Shown here: in pieces, positions 52,778-61,663 of the stretch
Layout of the letters: every line of letters begins with the position of its first letter
How positions within the stretch are numbered: the stretch's first letter is position 1
NCBI GenBank assembly: GCA_965227645.1
Contig: OZ245773.1
Span: forward strand, 496,001-560,000
Source of the DNA: Flavimaribacter sp024343425
Lineage (GTDB): Bacteria > Pseudomonadota > Alphaproteobacteria > Rhizobiales > Rhizobiaceae
Direction of reading: 5' to 3'
DNA: 64,000 nucleotides
The notes under the pieces: generated by a model
Told to the model about the DNA's origin: nothing
Database searches by the model: none
Seen by the model: only the letters and a program-made list of their open reading frames with translations
Translations under genes and position numbers: made by a program

Positions 52778-52880
52778 AAGCGGGAAGGTTTATAAAACGA
52801 AACCTCCAGAGGGGAACAGCTAACAAGGTGGTACTGGGAGGAAATCCACCTGTTTGTTAGCCGTCCCCGATATGTTGGTT
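52743..52880 (-). ncRNA. abcR: AbcR-like (alpha-r15 family) trans-acting small RNA
   Basis: Minus strand. From the 5' end: a long hairpin (52868 back to 52811) with arms GGGGA/TCCCC, GCTAACAA/TTGTTAGC and GGTGG/CCACC around a 14-nt loop that reads TTTCCTCCCAG on the RNA strand. This is an anti-Shine-Dalgarno loop like the CUCCC motif of AbcR RNAs. Next is a hairpin GGAGGTTT/AAACCTTCC, then a GC-rich hairpin (52751-52777) followed by T8 (52743-52750), an intrinsic terminator. Total ~120-135 nt. In Rhizobiales, AbcR RNAs silence ABC-transporter mRNAs with Hfq and are found beside a VtlR/LsrB gene, as here. The 5' end is estimated from a -10-like TAAATA (52888-52893). Confidence 0.75.
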
Positions 52881-52887
52881 TCGGCGG

Positions 52888-52934
52888 TATTTATCAATAG
52901 GAAGGCTCGCATATCAGCTATGCGTTTTTGCATA
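52888..52934 (-). promoter_or_regulatory. LysR-type operator and promoter of the AbcR-like RNA
   Basis: Three alternating half-sites: GCATA (52909-52913), TATGC (52919-52923) and GCATA (52930-52934), spaced 5 and 6 bp. They make two overlapping inverted repeats with T-N11-A-like geometry. The -10-like TAAATA (minus strand) is at 52888-52893. The array is centred about 40 bp upstream of the estimated RNA start, the usual place for a LysR activator. The LysR gene ends at 53052, just upstream. Confidence 0.6.
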
Positions 52935-53051
52935 ACTCGGCTGATGGCTGTTATTTCTCAAGGGGATTAAGCGAAAAACGAGCCGCCATTACCCTGGCCG
53001 GCAGGCTGAAGAACGCCACGAATTTCTGTTGATAAGTCGCCTCAGCGGCGC

Positions 53052-53948
53052 TCAATATTTCCAGTTTCTCGCTTTCGAGATCAAGAAATCCCTGAAGGCA
53101 TGCAATTTTGCAGAGCTGCGCATTTCTTCCGGATAGCAGAAGAAACTGTCGAACGACGGCACATCGGCGTCGATATCGAGGCGCACGAGACCTGCGTCAT
53201 GGCCGACCATGTAGTCCGGCAGCATGGCTATGCCTATGCCGAGTTGGGCGGCGCGCTTGACGGAGGACATGTTGTTGATTTGCAATTGCGGGGTGCGCGG
53301 ATTTCCGGGTGGTCTTCCGGCAAGCTCAAGCCAGTTGACCTCGAGCAGATAGCTTGGCGCGGGCTCGCCGAAAGTGACAATGCGATGATCGTCGAAATCC
53401 GTGACGGTTTCCGGCTCTCCGAAGCGATTGAGATAGGAGGGCGAGGCGTAGATGTGCATATGAACGGTAAAGATCTTGCGCTGGATCAGATCCGGCTGCT
53501 GCGGCTGCCGCAACCTGATTGCGCAATCAGCATGGCGCATCGTGACGTCGACTTCCTCGTTGTCGAGAAGAAGCTGCACCTGGATATCAGGATAGAGCTC
53601 GACGAATTCGTGCATCCTGTCTGTCAGCCATTCCGAGCCGAGGCCGACCGTGGTGGTGACGCGCAACTTGCCGCTCGGCGTATCCTTGGACTCGGTCAGG
53701 CGCGAGCGCACGGATTCGAGCTTCAAAAGAACGTCATGCGCTGTCCGGTAGAGCAGTTCTCCCTGCTCGGTGAGGATCAGGCCACGGGCATGCCGGTGAA
53801 ACAACGGCGCGCCGATATCCTGTTCCAGTGAGCTGACCTGCCGGCTGATGGCGGATTGCGACAGATGCAACGTCTCGGCGGCGTGGGTGAACGACCCCGC
53901 TTCCGCGGCGGCATGGAATATCCGCAATTTATCCCAGTCCAACGGCAT
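53052..53948 (-). CDS. LysR-family regulator (VtlR/LsrB type)
   Basis: 298 residues. Winged helix-turn-helix at about residues 5-65 (AAEAGSFTHAAETLHLSQSAISRQVSSLE in pieces AAEAGSFTHAAETLHLSQSA and ISRQVSSLEQDIG), then the PBP-like effector domain. Two Cys, at about 142 (RHADCAIRL) and 271 (FFCYPEE), might serve redox sensing as proposed for LsrB. Next to trxB upstream and an AbcR-like RNA downstream, the order known for vtlR/lsrB in Rhizobiales. It probably activates the sRNA through the half-site array at 52909-52934. Ligand unknown. Confidence 0.9.
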   Translation of the reverse strand: MPLDWDKLRIFHAAAEAGSFTHAAETLHLSQSAISRQVSSLEQDIGAPLFHRHARGLILTEQGELLYRTAHDVLLKLESVRSRLTESKDTPSGKLRVTTTVGLGSEWLTDRMHEFVELYPDIQVQLLLDNEEVDVTMRHADCAIRLRQPQQPDLIQRKIFTVHMHIYASPSYLNRFGEPETVTDFDDHRIVTFGEPAPSYLLEVNWLELAGRPPGNPRTPQLQINNMSSVKRAAQLGIGIAMLPDYMVGHDAGLVRLDIDADVPSFDSFFCYPEEMRSSAKLHAFRDFLISKARNWKY

Positions 53949-54005
53949 GGCCCCGGCTTCTCTTTATTTCTTTGCGTCGTGCTCTGTTCGCCTGGCGGCT
54001 GCCGC

Positions 54006-54971
54006 CTACTCGGCGGCGTCCGCTATTGTTTCGATTTCCGCCAGATATTTTTCCACTTCAAGGGCGGCCATGCACCCCATGCCGGCGGCCGTGACCGCCT
54101 GCCTGTAGATATCGTCGGTGACGTCGCCGGCTGCAAATACGCCCGGAACGTTCGTCGCTGTCGAATCCGGCGCCGTCCACAGATAGCCATTGGATTTCTG
54201 CTTCAGCTTGCCTTCAAACAAGGCGACGGCCGGCGCATGACCGATGGCGACAAATACGCCGTCCGTTTCAATGTCCGTCACGGCGCCGGTGCGAACATTC
54301 TCCAGCCGGGCGCCCGTCACAGAGGGCGGAACGCCCGTTGCGCCGGTAATTTCCACGAGGCGGCTGTCCCAGACCATTTCGACGTTATCTTTGGCGAGCA
54401 GACGCTGCTGCAGGATCTTTTCAGCCCTCAGTTCGTCGCGGCGATGCACGAGCGTGACCTTCTCCGCCAGGTTGGACAGGTAAAGGGCTTCCTCGACGGC
54501 CGTGTTGCCGCCGCCGACCACAACAACATTCTTGCCACGGTAGAAGAACCCGTCGCATGTCGCACAGGCGGAAACGCCGAACCCCATGAAGGTCTGTTCT
54601 GTCTCGATCCCCAGCCACTTGGCTTGCGCGCCGGTAGCGATGATGAGGGAATCGCAGGTGTATTCCTCTCCCGAATCCGTCTTCAGCCGGAACGGGCGAA
54701 CCTCGAGATCGACCTCGGTGACCAGGTCATTGACGATTTCGGCGCCGACATTTTCGGTTTGCTGGCGCATCTGGTCCATCATCCACGGGCCCTGAACCGG
54801 ATCCGCGTATCCAGGATAGTTCTCAACCTCGGTGGTGATCATCAACTGGCCGCCCTGTTCCAGACCGGTTATCATCACCGGGTTCAGCATCGCGCGGGCA
54901 GCGTAGATTGCGGCGGTGTATCCCGCCGGTCCCGAGCCCACGATCAGCACGCGTGCATGGCGCGTCGTCAT
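54006..54971 (-). CDS. trxB: Thioredoxin-disulfide reductase
   Basis: 321 residues from the ATG at 54971; 34 upstream in-frame residues are not TrxB. NADPH/FAD flavoprotein. FAD motif VGSGPAGYTAA (11-21), redox-active CATC (136-139) in GVSACATCDGFFYRG, NADPH motif VVVVGGGNTAVEEA, and FAAGDVTD near the C-terminus. It keeps thioredoxin reduced. It diverges from lrp over a 266-bp gap and lies 57 bp upstream of the LysR gene, which may be cotranscribed with it. Confidence 0.96.
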   Translation of the reverse strand: MTTRHARVLIVGSGPAGYTAAIYAARAMLNPVMITGLEQGGQLMITTEVENYPGYADPVQGPWMMDQMRQQTENVGAEIVNDLVTEVDLEVRPFRLKTDSGEEYTCDSLIIATGAQAKWLGIETEQTFMGFGVSACATCDGFFYRGKNVVVVGGGNTAVEEALYLSNLAEKVTLVHRRDELRAEKILQQRLLAKDNVEMVWDSRLVEITGATGVPPSVTGARLENVRTGAVTDIETDGVFVAIGHAPAVALFEGKLKQKSNGYLWTAPDSTATNVPGVFAAGDVTDDIYRQAVTAAGMGCMAALEVEKYLAEIETIADAAE

Positions 54972-55237
54972 ATCTGCATTCCTTGAAACTGGTCTCGTAT
55001 TGGTTGCCGGGCCTATAGCACGGCTGATTGCGCCCGCACAGGGCATTTCACCCGTCGGGCCGGTTTGTCCCAATGTACGTAGTGGCGACGACCGGTTTCA
55101 AGTAGAGGGCGCATATTTCACGATACCGTGCAGCGACGCAGCGCAAGGCTCGGCCCAAGCGCTGCGGAAGAGAAATTATGTTGCGCGCTGACGAAATTAA
55201 TGGTCTCGTCTCCAGCTACTGAACGGGAGAGGGCCGC

Positions 55238-55735
55238 ATGCCGATTCGCGCCGAGCTTGATCGTATCGACATGAAGATATTGCGAGAATTGCAGGCCGAC
55301 GGCCGGATGACCAATGTGGAGCTTTCCGAGCGGGTCGGTATTTCCGCGCCGCCTTGTCTGCGGCGCGTGCGCAAGCTGGAGGAGGCAGGCGTCATCGAAG
55401 GGTATCGCGCGATGCTGAACGCGCCGGCGCTTGGTTTCGATGTCGTTGCCTTCTGCGCGGTGGGGCTGACCTTGCAGTCGGAAGCCAATCTCAGGGCGTT
55501 CGCCGAGAAAACCCTGTCATGGCGCTTTGTCCGGCAGTCGTGGATGGTCAGCGGTGAAAGCGACTTCCTGCTGCATTGCGTTGCGCGGGATCTCGCCGCT
55601 TTCCAGGACTTCGTCATCGACGAACTGACGGCAGCCGCGAATGTCGACACTGTCCGCACCATGCTGACGATCCGCCAGGTGAAGAACGAGGGCAAGGTGG
55701 CGTTTGATCAGCCGCCCTTAAGCATTTCGTCATAG
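55238..55735 (+). CDS. lrp: Lrp/AsnC-family transcriptional regulator
   Basis: 165 residues. N-terminal helix-turn-helix with LDRIDMKILRELQADGRMTNVELS (pieces LDRIDMKILRELQADGRM, NVELSERVGISAPPCLRRV), then the RAM ligand-binding domain with VDTVRTMLTIRQVKNE. Feast/famine type. GGGAGAGG lies upstream of the ATG. The last 28 bp overlap, tail-to-tail, the end of the glycosyltransferase gene. Its amino-acid ligand cannot be told from sequence; the symbol stands for the family. Confidence 0.92.
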   Translation: MPIRAELDRIDMKILRELQADGRMTNVELSERVGISAPPCLRRVRKLEEAGVIEGYRAMLNAPALGFDVVAFCAVGLTLQSEANLRAFAEKTLSWRFVRQSWMVSGESDFLLHCVARDLAAFQDFVIDELTAAANVDTVRTMLTIRQVKNEGKVAFDQPPLSISS

Positions 55736-56775
55736 ACGGCCTTCAGGGCTGACGCTTCCCGCTCGAGGCCGAAATTGGCCCTCACATGCGCGAGGCTCTT
55801 CGCCGCGTCATCAACGGCCTTTGCGGGATCTGCGAGATAGGGTTCGATTGCTCTCGTGAGCGCCGGACCGTCGCCTGCGGCGACAATGTTTCCGGAAATG
55901 CCCGGCACGGCCATTTCAGAGTAGGCCCCGGCGTCGGAGGTCACCACCGCTGTCTTCGAAGCCATCGCCTCGAAGGGCGTCAGCCCGAAGCCCTCGTTTC
56001 TCGACGGGGCGACATAGAGCGTCAGGCGGCGGTACCAGACCTTGATGTCCGGCACTTCCCCGAGGAACACGATCCGGTTCTGAAGACCGGCCGACCGGAC
56101 ATCGTCCTTCAGACGCTCCGCAAACGCCTGGTGCTCCGCCGTGGCGCGTCCTGAGATCACCGCCGTCCAGTCCGGATAACGCGGCAGTAAATCGATCATC
56201 GACGCGAGGAAAAGATCGGTTCCTTTCTGATGGCGGATGCGGCCGAAACATCCAATCAGATATTTTCCGGCGAGACCGCTCGCAGCGATCGTGTCGTCCG
56301 CCGTTTGCGGAGGGTGAAACATGTCGGTATCGACGCCGTGCAGTATCGTCGTGTGCGGCGCCTGCAGAAAGGAGCCCGAGCGTTCGCTCGTCGCGACCAC
56401 CCGGTCCATGCGCCGGATAAGCCAGCGCGTGAAAGGCTTGTGATGGCGTTGCGCGGCCGAGGTGAAAAGCAGTTTCAAGGGCATGCGAAGAATGTCGCGC
56501 AGCACGATGCCGGCGATCATTTCGTTGTTTCGCCGCGCGTGCCAGACGCGCGCCGTTCTGCCCGGCGGCGGACGCCAAGCCTTGACGAGGTCGCGCCAGG
56601 AGATGTGCGGCAGGCGTTCGGGAAGTCCGGGGCCGAGCGTCGCGATTTTGACGCCGATCCGGCGCTGCAACGGCGCGAGTTGGACGATCGTGGAGGTCAC
56701 TCCGGACAGTCGACGCTTGAAGTTCGGTGCGAGAACCTCGACCTCGTCCATTCTGACCGGAGTTTCAGGATCCAT
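55708..56775 (-). CDS. GT4-family glycosyltransferase, LPS core (LpcC/LpsB-like)
   Basis: 355 residues, GT-B fold. The N-terminal half has GVTSTIVQLAPLQRRIG, and the nucleotide-sugar site in the second half has GCFGRIRHQKGTDLFLASM and the EX7E motif in SRNEGFGLTPFEAMA. It would transfer mannose or a related sugar to the lipopolysaccharide core. The neighbours lrp upstream of its end and greA on the other side match the setting of lpsB/lpcC in rhizobia, so the assignment is by family and order. Cytoplasmic face of the inner membrane. It follows greA by 11 bp. Confidence 0.88.
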   Translation of the reverse strand: MDPETPVRMDEVEVLAPNFKRRLSGVTSTIVQLAPLQRRIGVKIATLGPGLPERLPHISWRDLVKAWRPPPGRTARVWHARRNNEMIAGIVLRDILRMPLKLLFTSAAQRHHKPFTRWLIRRMDRVVATSERSGSFLQAPHTTILHGVDTDMFHPPQTADDTIAASGLAGKYLIGCFGRIRHQKGTDLFLASMIDLLPRYPDWTAVISGRATAEHQAFAERLKDDVRSAGLQNRIVFLGEVPDIKVWYRRLTLYVAPSRNEGFGLTPFEAMASKTAVVTSDAGAYSEMAVPGISGNIVAAGDGPALTRAIEPYLADPAKAVDDAAKSLAHVRANFGLEREASALKAVYDEMLKGG

Positions 56776-56786
56776 CGATCGGCGGG

Positions 56787-57263
56787 TCAGCCCCAGTTGA
56801 CTTCGAGAATTTCGTAGGCCTTGGCCCCGCCGGGTGCGTTGACCTCGATGGAATCGCCTTGCGATTTTCCGATCAGAGCCCTGGCGATGGGAGAGGACAG
56901 GGAGATGCGTCCCTGTTTCACATCGGCTTCCTGGTCGCCGACGATCTGATAGGTCTTTTCCTCTTCAGTATCCTCGTCGACGAGCTTCACCGTAGCGCCG
57001 AATTTGATCGTGTCGCCCGACATTTTCGTCAGGTCGATGACCTCGGCGCGCGCCGTCAAATCTTCCAGCTCGGAAATCCGGCCTTCATTGTGGCTCTGGG
57101 CTTCCTTGGCTGCGTGATATTCCGCATTTTCCGAAAGGTCGCCATGGGCCCTTGCCTCGGCAATGGCCTCGATGATCCGCGGGCGTTCTTCCTGCTGGCG
57201 CCAGCGCAGTTCTTCATTCAGTTTGGCGAAACCGCCCGGTGTCATCGGGACTTTTTCTACCAT
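56787..57263 (-). CDS. greA: Transcript elongation factor GreA
   Basis: 158 residues from the ATG at 57263 (MVEKVPMTPGGFAKL), the standard start for the family; five residues upstream are in frame but unusual. An N-terminal coiled coil (about 12-75) includes the tip acidic pair in HGDLSENAEYHAAKE, and a C-terminal FKBP-like domain follows (GRISLSSPIARALIGKSQGD). It rescues backtracked RNA polymerase by stimulating transcript cleavage. Upstream on its strand is the carB terminator, so greA has its own promoter in the 57264-57318 stretch or nearby. The LPS glycosyltransferase follows and may be cotranscribed. Confidence 0.96.
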   Translation of the reverse strand: MVEKVPMTPGGFAKLNEELRWRQQEERPRIIEAIAEARAHGDLSENAEYHAAKEAQSHNEGRISELEDLTARAEVIDLTKMSGDTIKFGATVKLVDEDTEEEKTYQIVGDQEADVKQGRISLSSPIARALIGKSQGDSIEVNAPGGAKAYEILEVNWG

Positions 57264-57318
57264 GTCCTTCTCCGTCATTCTTGGCGCCGAAGCAGCTTGA
57301 GAGCCCTGCTTGGGCGCA

Positions 57319-57358
57319 AAAGAAAACGGCCCCCGAATCTGCAGATCCGGAACCGTTT
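57319..57358 (-). terminator. Intrinsic terminator after carB
   Basis: AAACGG (57324-57329) and CCGTTT (57353-57358) bracket an inner palindrome CCGAATCTGCAGATCCGG (57333-57350). On the minus strand, the hairpin ends in CCGTTTTCTTTT. It lies ~125 bp past the carB stop and separates carB from greA. Confidence 0.65.
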
Positions 57359-57483
57359 CATGCGTTAATCGACGCAGTCTAGCAGCAAATGCGCCCGAAA
57401 CGCCAGTGTTTTCGCTATTTGGCCCAACTCAACCGCAAGGGATGATTGCGCCATGCGATCCAAATACAATTCCAGGCTCTCGC

Positions 57484-60400
57484 TTAAAAATAGCTCTGAA
57501 GCGGCCGCACCTCCAGATTGCCGGCCTTGAGCGCGGCGATGGCCTCGGCCGCAGCCTGAGCCCCGGCCATGGTGGTGAAATAGGGCACTTTCTGCATCAG
57601 CGCCGCGCGGCGCAGCGATTTTGAATCCGACATCGCCTTGGCGCCGGAGGTCGTGTTGACGACGAGCTGGATTTCGCGATTACGGATCGCGTCCTCGACA
57701 TGCGGCCGCCCTTCCAGCACCTTGTTGATCCGTGTCGCCTTGACGCCGTTTTCGGCAAGGAAGCGCGCCGTGCCTCCGGTCGCTACGATGCTGAAGCCGA
57801 TCTCGGCCAGCCGACGCGCTGCAGGCAGGACAAACTGCTTGTCCTCGTCGCGAACCGAGATGAAGACGGCGCCGTCGCGCGGAAGCTCCACGCCGGCGCC
57901 AAGCTGCGCCTTTGCGAAGGCGAGCGCATAGTCGGTGTCGAGCCCCATCACCTCGCCGGTGGAGCGCATTTCCGGGCCGAGCAGCGTGTCGACGCCCGGG
58001 AAACGGGCAAACGGGAAGACAGCTTCCTTGACGGCGATATGCGAGAGATTTTTGGTATCCGGAACCGCGCCGTATGCGGAGATCGCCGCATCCAGTTTTT
58101 CGCCGGCCATGACCCTTGCCGCGATCTTGGCGACCGGCGCGCCGATGGTCTTGGCGACGAAAGGCACCGTGCGGGAGGCGCGCGGATTGACTTCAAGCAC
58201 GTAGATTTCGCCATCCTTGATGGCGTATTGCACATTCATCAGGCCGCCGACATGCAAAGCGAGCGCGAGCCTTCGGGTCTGATGCTCCAGTTCGTCGACG
58301 ATGTCGGCGGACAGCGAGTGCGCGGGCAGTGAACAGGCGCTGTCGCCGGAGTGAATGCCGGCTTCCTCGATATGCTCCATGATGCCGGCCACAAAGACAT
58401 CCTTGCCGTCGCACAGGCAATCGACGTCAACTTCCGTTGCATTGGACAGGTAGCTGTCGAAGAGCAGTGGATTGGAGCCCAGCAGCGTATTGATCTGGCC
58501 GGTCTTGTCGTTCGGATAGCGGGCCTTGATGTCTTCTGGAACCAGTTCCGGAACCGTGCCGAGCAGGTAGTTCGACAGGCTCTGCTCATCGCGGATGATC
58601 TGCATCGCCCGGCCGCCCAGAACATAGGACGGGCGGACGACCAGCGGATAGCCGATCTCGGCGGCGACAAGCCGCGCCTGCTCCACGGAATGGGCGATCC
58701 CGTTCTTTGGTTGCAGAAGGTCAAGCCGGGTCAGAAGTTTCTGGAACCGGTCGCGATCTTCCGCGAGATCGATTGCGTCCGGCTCGGTGCCGAGGATGGG
58801 AATCCCGGCGCTTTCGAGCGCATTGGCAAGCTTCAGGGGCGTCTGCCCGCCGAACTGGACAATGACGCCGTGCAGCGTTCCCTTTTGCTGCTCGATCCTC
58901 AGGATCTCCAGCACGTCCTCGACCGTCAGCGGCTCGAAATAGAGCCGGTCGGACGTATCGTAATCCGTCGAGACGGTTTCCGGGTTGCAGTTGACCATGA
59001 TTGATTCATAGCCGGCGTCTTCCAGCGCGAAGGCTGCGTGACAGCAGCAATAGTCGAATTCGATGCCCTGGCCGATCCGGTTCGGACCACCGCCGAGGAT
59101 GACGACCTTCTTGCGGTCGGAAACGTCCGCTTCGGATTGCAGCGCGCCCGCAAAGGCCGTTTCATAGGTCGAATACATGTAGGCTGTCGGCGAGGCGAAT
59201 TCGGCAGCGCAGGTGTCGATCCGCTTGTAGACCGGGTGCACGCCGAACTGGTCGCGAAGCCGGGCGACGTTTTTCTCGCGCTGGCCCGTCAGACCCGCCA
59301 GCCGGGCGTCGGAAAAGCCCATTGCCTTGAGCATCCGCAGATTGTCGGCGTCCTCAGGCAATCCGTGGGCGCGGATATGCGCTTCCATGTCGACGATCGC
59401 CTTGAGCTGGCTGAGGAACCAGGGATCGATCTTGCAGGCCTGATGCACTTCTTCGGCGGAGGCTCCGAGCCGGAGCGCCTGCGCGACCATGCGAAGCCGG
59501 TCGGGCGTGGGCGTTCCGAGCGCCGCGCGGATTGCGTTCTTGTCGTCGCCTTCGCCGAGGCCGGGAATGTCGATCTCGTCGAGGCCGGTCAGGCCCGTTT
59601 CAAGGCCGCGCAGGGCCTTCTGCAGCGATTCGGCGAAAGTGCGGCCGATCGCCATCACCTCGCCGACCGATTTCATCGACGTGGTCAAAAGTGGTTCGGC
59701 GCCTGGAAACTTCTCGAAGGCGAAACGCGGGATCTTGGTGACCACGTAGTCAATCGACGGTTCAAAGGACGCCGGCGTTGCGCCGCCGGTAATATCGTTG
59801 TCGAGTTCGTCGAGCGTATAGCCGACGGCGAGCTTCGCAGCCACCTTGGCGATTGGAAAACCGGTCGCCTTGGAAGCGAGCGCCGAGGAGCGTGATACGC
59901 GCGGATTCATCTCGATGACGACGAGCCGGCCGTCTTCCGGATTGACGGCGAACTGCACGTTCGAGCCGCCGGTTTCCACCCCGATCTCCCGCAACACCGC
60001 GATCGAGGCGTTGCGCATGATCTGGTATTCCTTGTCGGTGAGCGTCAGGGCCGGCGCGACGGTGATGGAATCGCCGGTGTGGACGCCCATCGGATCGACG
60101 TTCTCGATGGAGCAGATGATAATGCAATTGTCCGCGCGGTCGCGCACGACTTCCATCTCGAACTCCTTCCAGCCGAGCACGGACTCTTCGATCAGCACTT
60201 CCGTGGTCGGCGAAGCGTCAAGACCCGATTCGACGATCTCGAAGAATTCCGAGCGGTTGAAGGCGATGCCGCCGCCGGTTCCGCCGAGCGTGAAGGAGGG
60301 ACGGATGATCGCCGGCAGTCCGACATGGTCGAGCGCCTGGGCGGCGATGCCGAGCGCATGTCCGATATAGTGCTGCTTTCGGTCTGTCTCGCCGAGCTGC

Positions 60401-60966
60401 CACTCTGTCTCCAGCGCGTCGAGGGCGGCGTCCAGCTTGTCGCCTTCAAACTGCTTTCTGAGTTCTTCGCGCTTGGCCTCATGCGCCTTGCGGTCGCGGT
60501 CCTTCACTTCCGTTGCATTGGCGAGCATCGAGCGGGGCGTTTCGAGACCGATTTTCGCCATGGCCTCGCGGAACAGCGCCCTGTCTTCGGCCTTGTCGAT
60601 CGCCTCTGGCTTGGCGCCGATCATCTCGACGTTGTATCGTTCGAGGATCCCCATGCGCCGCAGCGAAAGGGCGGTGTTGAGCGCGGTCTGCCCGCCCATG
60701 GTCGGCAGCAACGCGTCCGGACGCTCCTTGGCGATGATCTTGGCGACGACCTCGGGCGTGATCGGCTCGATGTAGGTCGCATCCGCCAATTCCGGATCGG
60801 TCATGATCGTCGCCGGGTTGGAATTGACGAGAACGACGCGGTAGCCTTCTTCCTTCAGCGCCTTGCAGGCCTGGGCGCCAGAATAATCGAATTCGCAGGC
60901 TTGGCCGATGACGATCGGCCCGGCCCCGATTATGAGAATGGACTTTATGTCGTCGCGCTTGGGCAT
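57484..60966 (-). CDS. carB: Carbamoyl-phosphate synthase large subunit
   Basis: 1160 residues from the ATG at 60966; 13 further in-frame residues are not conserved. Two homologous ATP-grasp halves (about 1-550 and 560-940), each with a preATP-grasp motif (IIGAGPIVIGQACEFDYSG and ILGGGPNRIGQGIEFDYC) and its own ATP site. The C-terminal MGS-like allosteric domain (about 950-1110) has ISVRDEDKQFVLPAARRLAE. It makes carbamoyl phosphate from bicarbonate, ATP and ammonia supplied by CarA. carA is separate, 1.6 kb upstream, with an HTH gene and a protease between. Full length, no damage seen. Confidence 0.97.
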   Translation of the reverse strand: MPKRDDIKSILIIGAGPIVIGQACEFDYSGAQACKALKEEGYRVVLVNSNPATIMTDPELADATYIEPITPEVVAKIIAKERPDALLPTMGGQTALNTALSLRRMGILERYNVEMIGAKPEAIDKAEDRALFREAMAKIGLETPRSMLANATEVKDRDRKAHEAKREELRKQFEGDKLDAALDALETEWQLGETDRKQHYIGHALGIAAQALDHVGLPAIIRPSFTLGGTGGGIAFNRSEFFEIVESGLDASPTTEVLIEESVLGWKEFEMEVVRDRADNCIIICSIENVDPMGVHTGDSITVAPALTLTDKEYQIMRNASIAVLREIGVETGGSNVQFAVNPEDGRLVVIEMNPRVSRSSALASKATGFPIAKVAAKLAVGYTLDELDNDITGGATPASFEPSIDYVVTKIPRFAFEKFPGAEPLLTTSMKSVGEVMAIGRTFAESLQKALRGLETGLTGLDEIDIPGLGEGDDKNAIRAALGTPTPDRLRMVAQALRLGASAEEVHQACKIDPWFLSQLKAIVDMEAHIRAHGLPEDADNLRMLKAMGFSDARLAGLTGQREKNVARLRDQFGVHPVYKRIDTCAAEFASPTAYMYSTYETAFAGALQSEADVSDRKKVVILGGGPNRIGQGIEFDYCCCHAAFALEDAGYESIMVNCNPETVSTDYDTSDRLYFEPLTVEDVLEILRIEQQKGTLHGVIVQFGGQTPLKLANALESAGIPILGTEPDAIDLAEDRDRFQKLLTRLDLLQPKNGIAHSVEQARLVAAEIGYPLVVRPSYVLGGRAMQIIRDEQSLSNYLLGTVPELVPEDIKARYPNDKTGQINTLLGSNPLLFDSYLSNATEVDVDCLCDGKDVFVAGIMEHIEEAGIHSGDSACSLPAHSLSADIVDELEHQTRRLALALHVGGLMNVQYAIKDGEIYVLEVNPRASRTVPFVAKTIGAPVAKIAARVMAGEKLDAAISAYGAVPDTKNLSHIAVKEAVFPFARFPGVDTLLGPEMRSTGEVMGLDTDYALAFAKAQLGAGVELPRDGAVFISVRDEDKQFVLPAARRLAEIGFSIVATGGTARFLAENGVKATRINKVLEGRPHVEDAIRNREIQLVVNTTSGAKAMSDSKSLRRAALMQKVPYFTTMAGAQAAAEAIAALKAGNLEVRPLQSYF

Positions 60967-61143
60967 GATTGGTCTTCCGGCAAGCAGTAGCAACGGGGAT
61001 TGCATGGAATCCGGGTGCGTGCACTGTAGTCATCAATTGAAGTCGAACCGCATCCTCCAGGAGCGTTCTGAGGCGCGCTTATAGGACAAAGGCGCAGTCA
61101 GGGAAACCCCGTCTTCCATGGTTTTTCCAAGGAAATTCACTGG

Positions 61144-61464
61144 TCAGCAGGCTTCGGCCGAATGCGGTTCGTCTGGCGGGGACGCGTCTGACTGGTCGCT
61201 CAGTTCGGACGCATCGTATTCGTAAATCCCGTTTGCGATGGCGTAGCAGGCCAAAGCCACGGTCAACGGAATGGTGATCTGCTTTCCGTCCCGCTTGCCC
61301 TTTTCATAGTATTGAATGATGCGTTTCTTCAGGCCAAGAACCCTGGCTGCGTCTTTCTGCTTGAGACCAAGGGATTTTCGCCAGCGTCTGAAGTCATCCG
61401 GTGTCAATGTTGCTCTTCGCTCTTCTTGTCGTAACTCGAATATTCCTGAAAAATAACGCTTCAT
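61144..61464 (-). CDS. Small helix-turn-helix protein
   Basis: 106 residues from the ATG at 61464, or 87 from a TTG at 61407. An XRE-type helix-turn-helix: FRRWRKSLGLKQKDAARVLGLKKRIIQYYEKG (pieces LGLKQKDAARVLGLKK and IIQYYEKGKRD). A short acidic tail follows. The TTG has a weak GAAGAG upstream and would start just before the HTH, as in many related proteins; the ATG has no ribosome binding site. Probable DNA-binding regulator; target unknown. It lies 177 bp upstream of carB on the same strand, while a metalloprotease gene diverges from it. Confidence 0.75.
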   Translation of the reverse strand: MKRYFSGIFELRQEERRATLTPDDFRRWRKSLGLKQKDAARVLGLKKRIIQYYEKGKRDGKQITIPLTVALACYAIANGIYEYDASELSDQSDASPPDEPHSAEAC

Positions 61465-61663
61465 TATCAGCTTTGTATGGCATTTTTACATCAGTTCTGA
61501 GATGCTGGACGCCGTTGAAATCGAGGCGAGACGCGACTTTTGTCGCAGATTGCGCCTTGAGCCTTGTCCAGTCGCGGCGCTCCGCTGGCGGAACCGTATC
61601 CGTCCGGCGGTGTTAACAACCGGTGGGCGGCGGCAGGCTCTGTTGCAGACGAGGGACGTTTCG

